64,000 nt of DNA, taken from positions 186,001 through 250,000 of the forward strand of contig NW_011887302.1 of NCBI RefSeq assembly GCF_000151315.2. Direction: 5' to 3'. Both the position numbers and the translations under genes were made by a program. This DNA comes from Capsaspora owczarzaki ATCC 30864. Its lineage: Eukaryota; Opisthokonta; Filasterea. Under the pieces are notes generated by a model. It saw nothing but the letters and a program-made list of their open reading frames with translations. It was not told where the DNA came from and did no database searches. Shown one piece after another: positions 33,296 through 44,009 of this stretch; the stretch's first letter is position 1; each line of letters starts with the position of its first letter.

Positions 33296-36092
33296 TTACA
33301 CCATTGCGCCAATCTCGCGAATGGTCGTCCCATCCTGAAACCCTGCCAGCACCTTGACGAGCTGAGAAAAGCTCGGTCGGAACTCCGGTGTCATGTTCCA
33401 GCAACTCATCATCATGTTGTAGAGCTCGAGCATGCAGTGCTCCGGCTGGGGCAGTCGACCACCAGCCTCCACATGAGCCAGGGTATCCCGACCGCTCAAC
33501 TTGCCGTAAGGCATTTCTCCGTAACAGCAGCATTCCCCTGCAACCAAACACCGCGATGAGTGACATACAAGCGCTAACTTTAGCAGAACACTGCGATACT
33601 TACAGGCTGTCACACCAAAGGACCAAACATCGGACATGGACGAGAACTTTCGGAAAGTCATTGTCTCTGGCGCCATCCACTACAATACAAGTGGATTCAA
33701 CGGAATTAATACATGTATCAAACTCGCAACCCTTCCAAAGCAGCCATTGACCCACCTTCACGGGAAGTTTGCCACGCGTTTCCATGCGGTAGTAATCGTT
33801 CTCGTCGGCCAGCTCGCGAGAAAGTCCGAAATCGGCAATCTTGACCACCATACCTTGTCCCACAAGACAGTTGCGCGCGGCGAGATCGCGGTGCACAAAG
33901 TGGAGCGTGCCCAGATACTCCATCCCGAGTGCAATCTGGCGAATCGCATGGATTTGCTCGTTCTCAGACCACTTGAATGACTGTTTTTTGGACTTTTGCA
34001 GCAGGGTGCGCAAATCGCCGTACTGCACAAACTCGAGCAGAACGAGATGGGGCTCTGACTCGACCAAAGCCGCAAGAAGGCGCACGACATTCAGATGCAC
34101 AAACGGTGCCATCAGTTTCGCCTCGCTTTCAAAGTCCTTGCGGGATTTCTCGTCTGCATCAGACTTGAGCGACTTGACTGCAACCTGCACGGTTTCGGGC
34201 GCTGCAGGTCCAAGCAAGGTTCGCGCTCGTTCGGGCAAGACGCTGAACGGCACTTGACCCAGTGCCACATCGCCAAAGTTTCCGCTGGCAAGATGCTTCA
34301 CAATCGTCAACCCCTCACGAACGCGACGAGAATTGCTGCCAGCAACATAGGCGCTCGCATAATCGTATACCACCTCTTCTGGCGGGGCGGTCGGGATGGC
34401 TTGGTACAAAGGTTCTGGCTGCCTTTGGCCGGCTGTGGCGTAAGCTGATGAGCTGCCCTCCGCTCTATGAGCTCGCGTCGAATGGGGCATGGAGGAGCCT
34501 GTCAGTTCCGAAGCCTCGTGATAGATGGGATTGGCAGAGTCCGTCGGTTCTGGCGTCGGATGGGCCAGAGGAGATGTTGTCATTTCAATAGCCTCCTGAT
34601 AGACGGGGCCGGCAGAGTCCTTTACAGCGTTCTTCGGTCGCGCAGCCGAACGTCGTTGCAATCGACGGCGTCGCAGCACGATCAAGACCGCTGCAATTAT
34701 CGCAACAACGGCAACAAAAGCAACAGCAGCAGCGACGGCAGCTGCTGAAGCTGAGGCTTGGGTGTCGCTGCTGTGTTGCACAATGGAGGATGCAACGGAT
34801 GCAGCAGATGCCGATGCGGTTGATACAACAGAAGCCAACAGCACCGAGGTACCAGATACATCAGAAGCGACCGATGCTGACGCTTGTGAGGCAATGGACG
34901 CCGAAGATGCAGTAACGATGGAAGCAATGGGCACCTCGGCACTCTCGGTGGTGCTAAATGAGGTGTCACCGCTCGGAACGGGGACTGTTGGGCTGAAGTT
35001 GGTGATGGGCGTGCACGTTGGGTCTGTGCCAGCAGACCAGGATCCGGATGCTTGTGTGTTGCTGTTGCAAGCGAACGAGGAAGATCCAGCAAAGGTATAG
35101 CCAGAACTGCAAGAGAAGGAGCAGACGGAGTTCAAGGCGAAAATGTTTGTGCAGGACATTTGGCCGTACGTCGGGGCTGCCTTGGCAGTGCAGTAATTAT
35201 TGTTGACGACACAGACGCCAGGGTTGCCTGAAGACCACACCTGTGACGAGAGGCACGTCGTCGAGGCTGCCGTGCCAGCGCTCAGTGTGTAGCCAGTGTT
35301 GCAGGAGGTTGAACAAACGCCATTGATGGTGTTGGCACAGCTTCTCGTGCCACCGCCAACAGCCGTACCGGGAATGGTGCACCAGTTGGGGGTCGCGGTG
35401 CAAGGCCAGTTCGGGCCAGAGTAACCAGTGGCACAGGTGCTACAGCCACCTGTGGAGTTGCACGAGTTGCAATTGCCAGAGTTTGTCGTACAGTAGGTGT
35501 CGCACGTGCTGCCATAGTAGTCGGTGCTGCAGTTGAACTGCACGTTGATGTAGACGTTGGTGACGTACCAAAAGCCACCCAGAGTCACATCCTTTGCTGC
35601 AGCACCTGCGGTGACTGGAACGTTGTATGTAACCGCATTGTAGTCTTCATCTTGAAGCGAATCGTTCTCCATCAAATCAATGCTGAAAGTGATGGATCCC
35701 TGTGCCCGACGCCCACGAGTACAAGGTCAGACCAAAACCAGGCAAACAACCCACTCAAACTACGCAACGCTGCCCAGCTGAATCAGCGTTCGAAAAGAAA
35801 AAAAATGGGGACGTACCGTGAATGTGGGGAAATACGTTGCGGCGAAAATATAATTCCAGCGAGGCGAATTCTGGTCCGCTTTCTCGCCAAGCGAAACTTT
35901 GGCGGTGGTCGTGCCAGAACTTGTGGTGTATGCAAAAATGGATTGGATTTCAAAGTCGCAATCGTTGCCGACAGGATCGCAGTTGTTTCCATTCACTCCA
36001 TAGAATGTCAGTCTGAGCGTTCCAGGCCCGGCGCGAGCAATGCCAGCCAGTAGCACCAGCGAAATCAATGTACAGGCTACTCGCTTCAGCAT
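33296..36092 (-). CDS. Receptor tyrosine kinase with Delta-like (MNNL + DSL-like) and sushi ectodomain
   Basis: Exons 36092-35817, 35699-33756, 33679-33604 and 33537-33296 give 845 residues. Signal peptide about 1-21. Residues about 22-135 look like the MNNL domain of Notch ligands (LRLTFYGVNG, paired Cys, WNYIFAATYFPTFTGS). Residues 136-192 look like a DSL domain (FNCSTDYYGSTCDTYC, then Cys-rich, ending GYSGPNWPC). Two sushi/CCP-like modules (about 197-320) and a Ser/Ala stalk follow. TM about 405-432, then RRRR. The juxtamembrane region has tyrosines in YQEA, YHEA and YDYA contexts. The kinase (about 555-830) has a Gly loop GNFGDV, VAVKSLK, HRDLAARN (695-702), DFG (715-717), YYRMETRG and WMAPE, so it should be active. 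Ligand unknown. The kinase is closely similar to the LRR receptor at 39868-43785 and shares its intron positions. Confidence 0.88.
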
Positions 36093-37541
36093 GGTTGCTA
36101 GCGAGGGAGCAGAGGCACAAGCAGAACAAAACAAAAACAGCAAAGCAATGAAAACGAGCTTGGTGAGGCTTTGCCCGAAGGACGATGGTCTAGAATCTAG
36201 GTGGGAGAGACAGAACGACACATCCGTAAGAACGAAAAGAACCAAACTCGTCGTCAGCAAAGAGGGGAGGAAGGGGGACCGGGTAACGGAAAACAGGGAA
36301 CAGACTGCGCTTCCTAGCAACCACGACGGGGGCCATCTCCGTTGCCGTTTGCGGCTGTGACCGAATGGCAGCATCACGAGGCATCGTCGACAGGCAGTGC
36401 AATGGGTCTCACTCAACGTGTATCCATGACGCAGCCACCCGCACGGCCGCAAACGGGCCGAGACAAGCCCGCCAAGTTCCGCCGCTGAAATCAGACCTTG
36501 ATTGGCTTTGGTGCAGGCAGGCTGCTCCTTGCAGCGCGCCTCCCACCTCAGTTGTCTCTCACACTCTCTGACTGTAGAAATGCGAGAGGAGAAGACCGTT
36601 CTGGGAACGAAGAGAGAGAAAGAGAGCGAGGAGGAGGAGTGCCGAGGGTCAAGGCCAGCTGCTCATAAACAAAGCGACCGCTCGCCTGCTCGCGCGTCCG
36701 CCCGCTCGCTTCCACCCCCCGCGGCAGCAGTCGGCAACTCCCCAGCAGCAAAATCGCAGTGCGTCCCGGCAAGTCGCCAATCGGAAGAGGAAGAAGAAGC
36801 GGAAGAGGAAGAGGGAAAGGCGGCTTCGTGCTCTTGTTGAGACTTACCGCAAAGAATTAAAAAAAATACGAAAAAAGGATTGCTGTTCTGAGAAAAAAAG
36901 AAAGAAAAAAGCCAAAAATCGTCGTTTTCGTTCGCCTTTCCCTTCTTCCGGACTCGATGCCTTTTCACGACGCATCCCTTCGTTTGAATTCAAACAGTGC
37001 GGTGTTAATTTTATTTATTTATTTAATTTTTTTTGGTTTTTTGGTTTTTTTGTTTCGGCAAAGTGCACAAAACGTCGTTTCTCGGCTGGTCTTCTGAGCA
37101 TTGAACCAGCAACTTCCCGTGCAGTTTCTCTGATGACCGTATGTACTGCTTGACTGCTGTCACCAATACTCTACCCCGACTTGCCCTGTTCGACTGATCA
37201 CACAAGCTTCAAACAATTCCAACAATCTTTTGTAACAAGGGGGGAGTGTTGCCAAAATCAGTGCAAAATGTGTGGGGAAGTTGATCCGGACAATCGGCTG
37301 GACCCTCGAACAAGGGGACGGCTGTTGTGTGTGCAGTCCAAGTCGGGCTAGATAAAAGAAAGTGACTCGATTTGAAACTCGATTTGAAAACGGGTTGAAA
37401 ACGATTCAAAAAGGTGAAGTCCGGCTTGAAGAAAACACGATTGAATCGATTGCAACGATCAAGTTTCAGCTCAGACGGGGGAAAACGGGGAAAACTGCGC
37501 ATTGCGACTTCACTCTATTCTACTTCACATTTTCTTTGGCC
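36093..37541. other. Long spacer between the receptor kinase and NSE1, with repeat copy B
   Basis: 1,449 bases between divergent starts. 36590-36640 and 36780-36820 are purine-rich (GAGGAGGAG, GAAGAGGAAGAAG). 37010-37060 is T-rich with TTTATTTATTTA. 37171-37311 is dispersed repeat copy B. No coding frame with conserved features. Promoters of both neighbours must lie here. Confidence 0.5.
37171..37311 (+). repeat. Dispersed ~140-bp repeat, copy B
   Basis: Begins CTACCCCGACTTGCCCTG and ends GGCTGGACCCTCGAA; same strand and order as copy A at 32690-32840. The two copies bracket the Delta-like receptor kinase gene. Similarity stops abruptly at CTACC on the left; on the right the copies diverge after CTCGAA. 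Confidence 0.85.
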
Positions 37542-38997
37542 ATGGCTGAACTCATCTCGATCGGACTCGGCGAAGAGGGCATGACAGACACCCACCGCCT
37601 GTTTGTCCAAGCACTGATGTCGCGCACGCTCATCGCGGAAAACGACCTCCAGGAGCTCTTCAAGCAGGTGCACGTGGCCACAGGAAGTAAGCAGCCTCGG
37701 GGAGCTGTAGTCGGGGGGAAAGGAGCAGACAATGTGGAATAAAAGCGCGGGAAAAAAACGCGGGCTTTCGGATCCAACGACAGACAGCGCTGTCTGTCGA
37801 GGGATGGGTGGGCAGATGGCAGTGGCATTGCAGACCAGGCGATCGGTTGCTCCGAGCCGGCGGTGCAAGTCGGGGGGCAGGGGGGGGGGCTGGGAGTCGC
37901 ACCATGCAACGATTGCCAATGGAACCTCCATACAAAACTCAACCATTGAACCATTCGCTCGTACAGAACAACCAGGAACGCTGAACGAGTTTCTCAAGAT
38001 TATCAAGGCCAATCTAGACATCATTTCATTCGACATTACGAGCGTCAAGTCCGAAGACGATGGTCGACGATACTTTGCATTGGTAATTTGATTGAATCAT
38101 TCGAGGGCGGCAAAACGCGCTCCTGGCTCACTTCGCCATCCAATTGCTGGTTTTTCGTAGGTCAACAGATATGCAGACGAGATCTCCAAGATGGCCTCAG
38201 ACTATGAGCCGCAGGAGATGGAGCTCTTGAACAAGCTTGTAACGCGTCTTAGATTGTTGCTCGCCTCGTTTGTCCTTGCTCTTGTGCTTTGGTGTTGCAG
38301 TGAGAGAGTGCAGTAGCTTACGGCAATGCTTGATGGTGGCGTGGCGATGCTTTTTTTTCCCTCTCTCTGTCTTGCTCTCTCTCTCTCTGGCAGGTCGAGT
38401 TAATCACACTGTCCGATTCGGGCACGGCTTCGTCGATCGACGTGGACAATGTGGCGCCATTACTCACCAGGCCATTAACCAAGGCAGCAGCCGAGGTTGC
38501 CGTGCGAAAGTTTACGCACGATGGCTGGATTCACGACGACGAGTATGTCCATCGCAATGCCTGTGTTTGGATTTGATCCTGTTCTCTCTTGTAAAAAGGC
38601 ATCTCACTGAGCTGGAATACGCTTTTTTATCATCTTCTCGTGCACAGAGGAACGCTGTCGCTGACAACACGGACCATTTTGGAGCTCGAGCCGCATCTAA
38701 AAGAATCTTTCTCAGAGCATGTGATTGCTTGCGCAGCCTGCTCTTCTTTGGTTTTCCGAGTAAGTCGTTGGGTTGTGAATGTGGTTTTTGCCATATGGCA
38801 TTGCTGGCTTGCTTGAGGTGGAAGGTTGTGGAGGATTCTTGGTTCTCATTTTTGAAACGTGCCTTGTTGTATTGGGACAGGGCCAAGTGTGTAAGCAATC
38901 AGGGTGTGGTGGCAAGCTTCACAATCATTGTTTGGCGCTATTCCGCGGGACAAGGCCCAATTTCGCGTGCCTCACATGCAAAGCCGATTTCCTCTAA
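37542..38997 (+). CDS. NSMCE1: NSE1, RING subunit of the SMC5/6 complex
   Basis: Exons 37542-37686, 37967-38082, 38161-38238, 38394-38542, 38648-38759 and 38881-38997 give 238 residues. MTDTHRLFVQALMSR, LNEFLKIIKANLD, EDDGRRYFALVN and ISKMASDYEPQEMELL follow human NSMCE1 step by step (winged-helix part). The C-terminus has the variant RING: CAACSSL, CKQSGCGGKLHNHC, then CLTCKADF. NSE1 with NSE3/MAGE forms a ubiquitin-ligase-like module of the DNA-repair SMC5/6 complex in the nucleus. Length is close to human (266). Exon phases all agree. It sits between two receptor tyrosine kinases with no functional link evident. Confidence 0.93.
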
Positions 38998-39867
38998 ATC
39001 TCAATCTCCATCTGCCAACAACAAATTTATGCAAGTTTGGCTCGCGCTTGTTGATTTGGTTTTTTTTTCCTTGCATTCGGATAAAATACAATTCAATACA
39101 CAAGCTTCATCTTGTTTGAGCGACACCAACCCCGACGCGTAGTCCTTGTTTCCTTCGGTTTGGCTTTGACTTTCTTGTGGTTTTCGATGATTATTTTTAT
39201 TGATTCGCTTATGGGCAACCCCCTCCCCTGTTCCTGTTCCCCCTTCGCTTGAGCGCTGCTCTCTCGCTCTTTCCTATCGCCAGCTGCTCCATCACGATGA
39301 TGATCCATGTACATCCAGGCTGCTGGAGGGTGGAAGTGCGGCTCGCTCGGAGCGGGTTTGGGTGTGAAGACAAGCACCAAACAACAACAACAAAAAAAAA
39401 AAAAAAAATCATGTAGCCTCGTGCATCATCAGGCTCAACGCAATGAGAGCCGTATGAATCATCACCCAGTGGGCAGTGGTGACGGTAGCAGAAGTCAGAA
39501 CACCATGATAGTGGAACCGTCGCCGTGGAAAGCAGCGAGCTCACCCGCATGAACACCTGTTTTGGGAGTTGACACCCAGATTTGGGTTGAAGTTTGGTGC
39601 TAATTTTTAACTTTTCAACTTGTACTTTTTGAGTCTCGATTTGTACGGTCATTTGGAGGTGCGGTCATGCAACAGAGTCAGTTGTTGTGTGTGCATTTTG
39701 AGACGTACATTTAATCCTGTGGCAAATCTGGAGTTGGGAACGAGAAAAATCGTCGGAAGAAAAGCACTTTGGACTAAACCAACAAACGCTGCCTTGTGCG
39801 ATCGCGGGCTCAAGATGGTGCTCACTTTTTACATATTGATACATGCTGCTTGAACGGATGTTTAGAA
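38998..39867. other. Spacer NSE1 to LRR receptor kinase
   Basis: 870 bases; an A-run at about 39391-39408 and no conserved coding frame. A 147-codon minus-strand frame (39652-39209) has a Phe/Val run and no recognisable domain and was not accepted. Presumed promoter of the receptor gene on the right. Confidence 0.5.
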
Positions 39868-42800
39868 ATGACAACAAAGCCAGGAACGTGCTCCATCGCT
39901 GCGATGGTGGTGCTTGTTCTGCTGGGTATTGCCATGCAGGTCACGCTGTCGCATGCCGTCAATGCTTGCGACCCGGGAGTGTGTTCATGCTCAGGGAGTA
40001 CCGTCGATTGCGCAAACAAGGCGCTCACAGCTGTTCCAAGCGCAATTCCTGCAACCACGACCGTGCTGTAAGAGAATGGCCTCGGTGACGAACGAAATCC
40101 AGTCCCCGCCAATCTCACCTTCCTTTTCCCGACACCTCCAGATGGCTGCACCAAAACCAAATCACCAGCATTGCTGCTGACTCTTTTACCGGGCTGACTG
40201 TATTGACTTCCTTGTAAGCAGGCGTTGGTATTGAAGCGAGAACGCAAAGAACTAACTCGAGTTTCCTTTGGCGCGGCAGAACTCTCACGCTGAACCAAAT
40301 CTCCACCATTTCTGCAAGTGCCTTTACCGGACTGAGCGCGCTGACATGGCTGTAAGCCGACGATTTATTTGCCAAGTCGGAACCAAGGACGAATGATGAG
40401 CTCAAACTGCCCGCGTTCGACAGAATTCTCTCCAGCAACCAAATCTCCGATGTAGAGGTCTTTCGCCAGCTTACTGCTCTGAATCGCATGTAAGCAGGCG
40501 GCTTTTTGTCGAGTCGGGGACCAGAAAATCGTGGATTTACAAGTGCCTCCGATTGATAGAGACCTGGACCGCAACAACATCACCCGCCTTTCAGCCAACG
40601 CCTTTTCCGGGCTTGGCGCGCTGACTCGCCTGTAAGCAAGTGATTTTTTGTTATGGGTGCAAGAATAGAAATGATTCAAACGGTTCTCCGAATTGGTAGC
40701 GCCCTGGGCTCCAACCAACTGACCAGCATTTCTGCTGGCACCTTTGCCGGGTTGACTGCGCTGTCGACTCTGTAAGCCGATCATTTCTGAGCCAAGATGG
40801 AGCAATGGCAATTGGCTCACCTCTCTCCTTGCACATGACAGAGATCTGAGCAATCAAAAAATCACCAGTTTGGCTCCAGAGGCTTTTGCCGGGTTGCCGG
40901 CGCTAAACTCTCTGTAAACAACCACGGTGCTACTGAAATGGAAAAATGGAACATATGGGGAGGATTCACTCAACCTGCCTACCTTTGATAGACTACTGAA
41001 CAGCAACTCTATTGTCAGCATTCCTGCAAAGGCCTTTACCGGGTTGGCCTCACTATCACAGTTGTAAGGAGGTCCGACTTTGGCCATGAAGCTACAAGAA
41101 GGATGCGCTCACTCTGTTGTCCAATGCCCAATAGACGCCTGGATCACAACCAAATCATCAACATTCCAGCGGACGCATTTGCCGAGCTGACTACGGTGTC
41201 GACCTTGTAAGCGAATCGTTCTGCTGCAGACTCTGAACCTATTTCTCACGCGGTGTGACTTGCAGGAGTTTGAATGACAATCCCATCACAACTTTGCCCC
41301 CTGGCCTGTTCAAAGGCTTGCAAAATGATCCAGACCTGTACTGGTCATCTGTGGACGGCAACAGTCCTGTCCTGGCACCCAACAACTTTACCTTTGGCGG
41401 GAATACTGCTGCTCCGCCCAGCATGTATGGCACCGCGACCGCGCCTTACAGTAAGTCTTCTTGGTTGTTTTTTTCAAGTGGCCTGTGGATTTCATTGGCA
41501 TTGAGCGGAGTCCGTTCACATTGTTTTGCCTGCAGAGTGCGATAAAGTATGTGCCACTTGCTTTGACGTCGGCTCCGGCTCGTGCTGCGGAGCCAACTGT
41601 CTACAATGCACTGTCGGCAATCGTTGCACGGTGTGCTATGACGGTTACGACATGAAGAGCGGATACTGCCTTGCATCGGCGGCCACAAACTCGTCTCTCG
41701 CCTTGATTGCCTCTGTTGCGTCCAGTGCTTCTGCCGTGTTCGCTGCCTCAGCGAGCTCCGCATCGGTCGCCTCTCGGGCTTCGGCGACTTCTGCCATCTC
41801 CGCGTCTGCTGCGTCCGTTGCCTCCACGAAATCCGCGTCGGTCGCGTCACTTGCTTCAGCAACGTCTGCCATCTCTGCCTCTGTTGCGTCTGCCTCCGCC
41901 GCCAGCGCTTCGTCGGCATGGCAGACGTCTGCTGCTTCTGTCGCCTCAAGCTCTCCGCAGGGGGATTCCGCTGCCTCGTCTCCAGTGGCGGCAATCGCTG
42001 CCGCGGTTGCTTCGGTTGTGGGCGTTGGTTTGATTGCGCTCGCCGTTTTCCTCGTCCGACGCCGTCGATCGCAACGTCCAGTCAAGGACTCTTCCGAGCC
42101 CGTCTATCACGATACGGTAGAGATGAACAATTCTCTGCTTGCCAAGTCCGCATCCAAAGACAGCGATGCGCATTATACGGTTCTGCAGGCAAACCCCATA
42201 CATCAGAATCCCGAAGGTGCTTCGTACGAGCTTCCGCAGAAAAGCCCCGAACGTGAGGGCACAGAAGGCGACAGTCATTATGCAGCACCAGTGGCGCGCC
42301 CCGAGCGTCAGAACGCGGAAGGCGCTTTGCGGTACGAAATGCCAGAAAAGTCTCCAAATCACGAAGACCTGCAAGGACCTGCGCAGTATGCCGTCCCCGA
42401 GACAAACCCTGATCGTCCAAGCTCAGCAAACACTTCAAGATATGAAATGCCCGAGCGCACAAGTCCAGAAGGCGTTTCGCGGTACGAAATGCCCGAGCGC
42501 CAGGGCACAGAAGGTGCTTCTCGGTACGAGATGCCAGAAAAGCCCCCCACCGGCGGCCAAAACAAGGAAGCCCATGTCCATTACGAAGAAATGCAGAACG
42601 CGCATGTGCGTGAGAACAAAGCCGACATTCCAAGTTATGAAGTGCCAGAAAAGTCCACGTCGGAACCTCTGTACCACGCCGTCTCGTCGACCTCCCCAGA
42701 CGACATCTACGACAATGAAAACGTCTACATGACAGGCAGCAACTCTCATCGCATTCGTGAAGGTCTGGCGATTGTCAAGCATTTGGCTAGCGGCAACTTT

Positions 42801-43785
42801 GGTGATGTGTCGTTGGGCGAAGTGCCGTTCGCCGTTCTGCCGCCACGCGCCCAAAGCCTGCTTGGATCTACATCCTCTGAAAGGGTGCAAGTTGCAGTCA
42901 AGTCTCTCAAGTCCAACGCAGACGAGAAATCCCGCAAGGACTTTGAAAGCGAGGCGAGACTCATGGCGCCGTTTGTGCATCCGAACGTTGTGCACTTGCT
43001 TGCGGCTCTCGTCGAGTCGGAGCCTCATCTCGTCCTGATTGAGTTTGTGCGATACGGAGATTTGCGATCATTGCTGGAAACATCGAAAAACAAGTCGCTT
43101 TGGTGGTCTGAGAACGAGCAGGTTCATGCCATTCGTCAGATTGCACTGGGCATGGAGTATCTTGGCACGCTCCACTTTGTGCACCGTGATCTTGCCGCAC
43201 GCAACTGCCTTGTGGGGCAAAACATGGTCGTGAAGATTGCCGACTTTGGTCTTTCTCGCGAGCTGGCGGACGAGAGCGATTACTATCGCATGCAAACGCG
43301 TGGCAAGGTTCCTGCAAAGGTGAGTCGAAGGTGTGCTGGCAGTAAATGTTTGGACGAGGTGATGCTGATTGCAGTTGCTCCTCCTAGTGGATGGCACCGG
43401 AAGCTCTCACGCAACGGAAGTTTTCTTCAATGTCTGATGTCTGGTCGTTCGGTGTGACTGCCTGTAAGTTGATGGATGTGTGGTGGCGTGCAGTAAGTGG
43501 TGTGTTGTCGCTTATTTCTGGCGACTGTTTTGCTTCTTTGTAGGGGAATGCTGTAGTTACGGCGACAAGCCATACGGCAAGATTGAAGCGCGTGATATTT
43601 TGGCTCATGTCGAAGCCGGTGGTCGACTGCCCATGCCCGAAAATTGCTCGCTTGGATTCTACCATTTGATGCTGAGCTGCTGGAACATGACACCAACTCT
43701 GCGCCCAAGCTTTTCTCAGCTCGTCGCATCGCTGGCGGCGTTCCAGGATGGCACTGCCATTCGCGACATTGGCGCTTTGCTCTGA
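39868..43785 (+). CDS. LRR receptor tyrosine kinase with a YxxP-rich cytoplasmic tail
   Basis: Thirteen exons: 39868-40067, 40142-40213, 40280-40351, 40424-40489, 40560-40631, 40700-40771, 40842-40913, 40992-41063, 41135-41206, 41266-41450, 41536-43319, 43388-43463 and 43544-43785, giving 1,018 residues. Signal peptide about 1-30, LRR N-cap (CDPGVCSCSGSTVDC), then eight LRRs each on its own exon (seven of 72 nt, one of 66 nt), a ninth LRR with C-cap, a Cys-rich module (about 320-362), a Ser/Ala stalk and TM (about 469-493). The juxtamembrane region (about 505-720) carries eight YxxP motifs (YELP, YAAP, YEMP x4, YAVP, YEVP). The kinase (about 729-1010) has GNFGDV, VAVKSLK, HRDLAARN, DFG, YYRMQTRG and WMAPE; it looks active. 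Paralogue of the Delta-like receptor kinase; ligand unknown. Confidence 0.93.
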
Positions 43786-44009
43786 TCTGCCATCCAAGCT
43801 TGTCCATGGTGCCGTGTCGCTTTGGTGTATCTGCTGTTGTTTTGTTGCCTGTTGCTGTTTCTTGTTATTGTCAACGAAATCTGAATCATCTCGGGGTGAT
43901 CCATTTTCTTTCTCTCTTGAGCCAATATTCCCCAATCGTGAGCTCTTGTCTTAGATTTTGAACTAATCACTCTTTTATTTTTCCATAATCTCACAGTTTA
44001 GCATCATCC

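Noticed and set aside
36600-36840. Purine-rich GAG/GAA tract read as an acidic protein
   Set aside because: Low complexity only, no start context, no conserved neighbour exon.
37070-37165. Possible tRNA gene on the minus strand (GGTTCAAT motif)
   Set aside because: The T-stem bases do not pair and no acceptor stem or anticodon arm can be drawn; kept only as a weak SINE-like hint.
39209-39652. 147-codon minus-strand frame in the NSE1-LRR kinase spacer
   Set aside because: Contains a homopolymer-derived Phe/Val stretch and no domain, and no splice partners were found.
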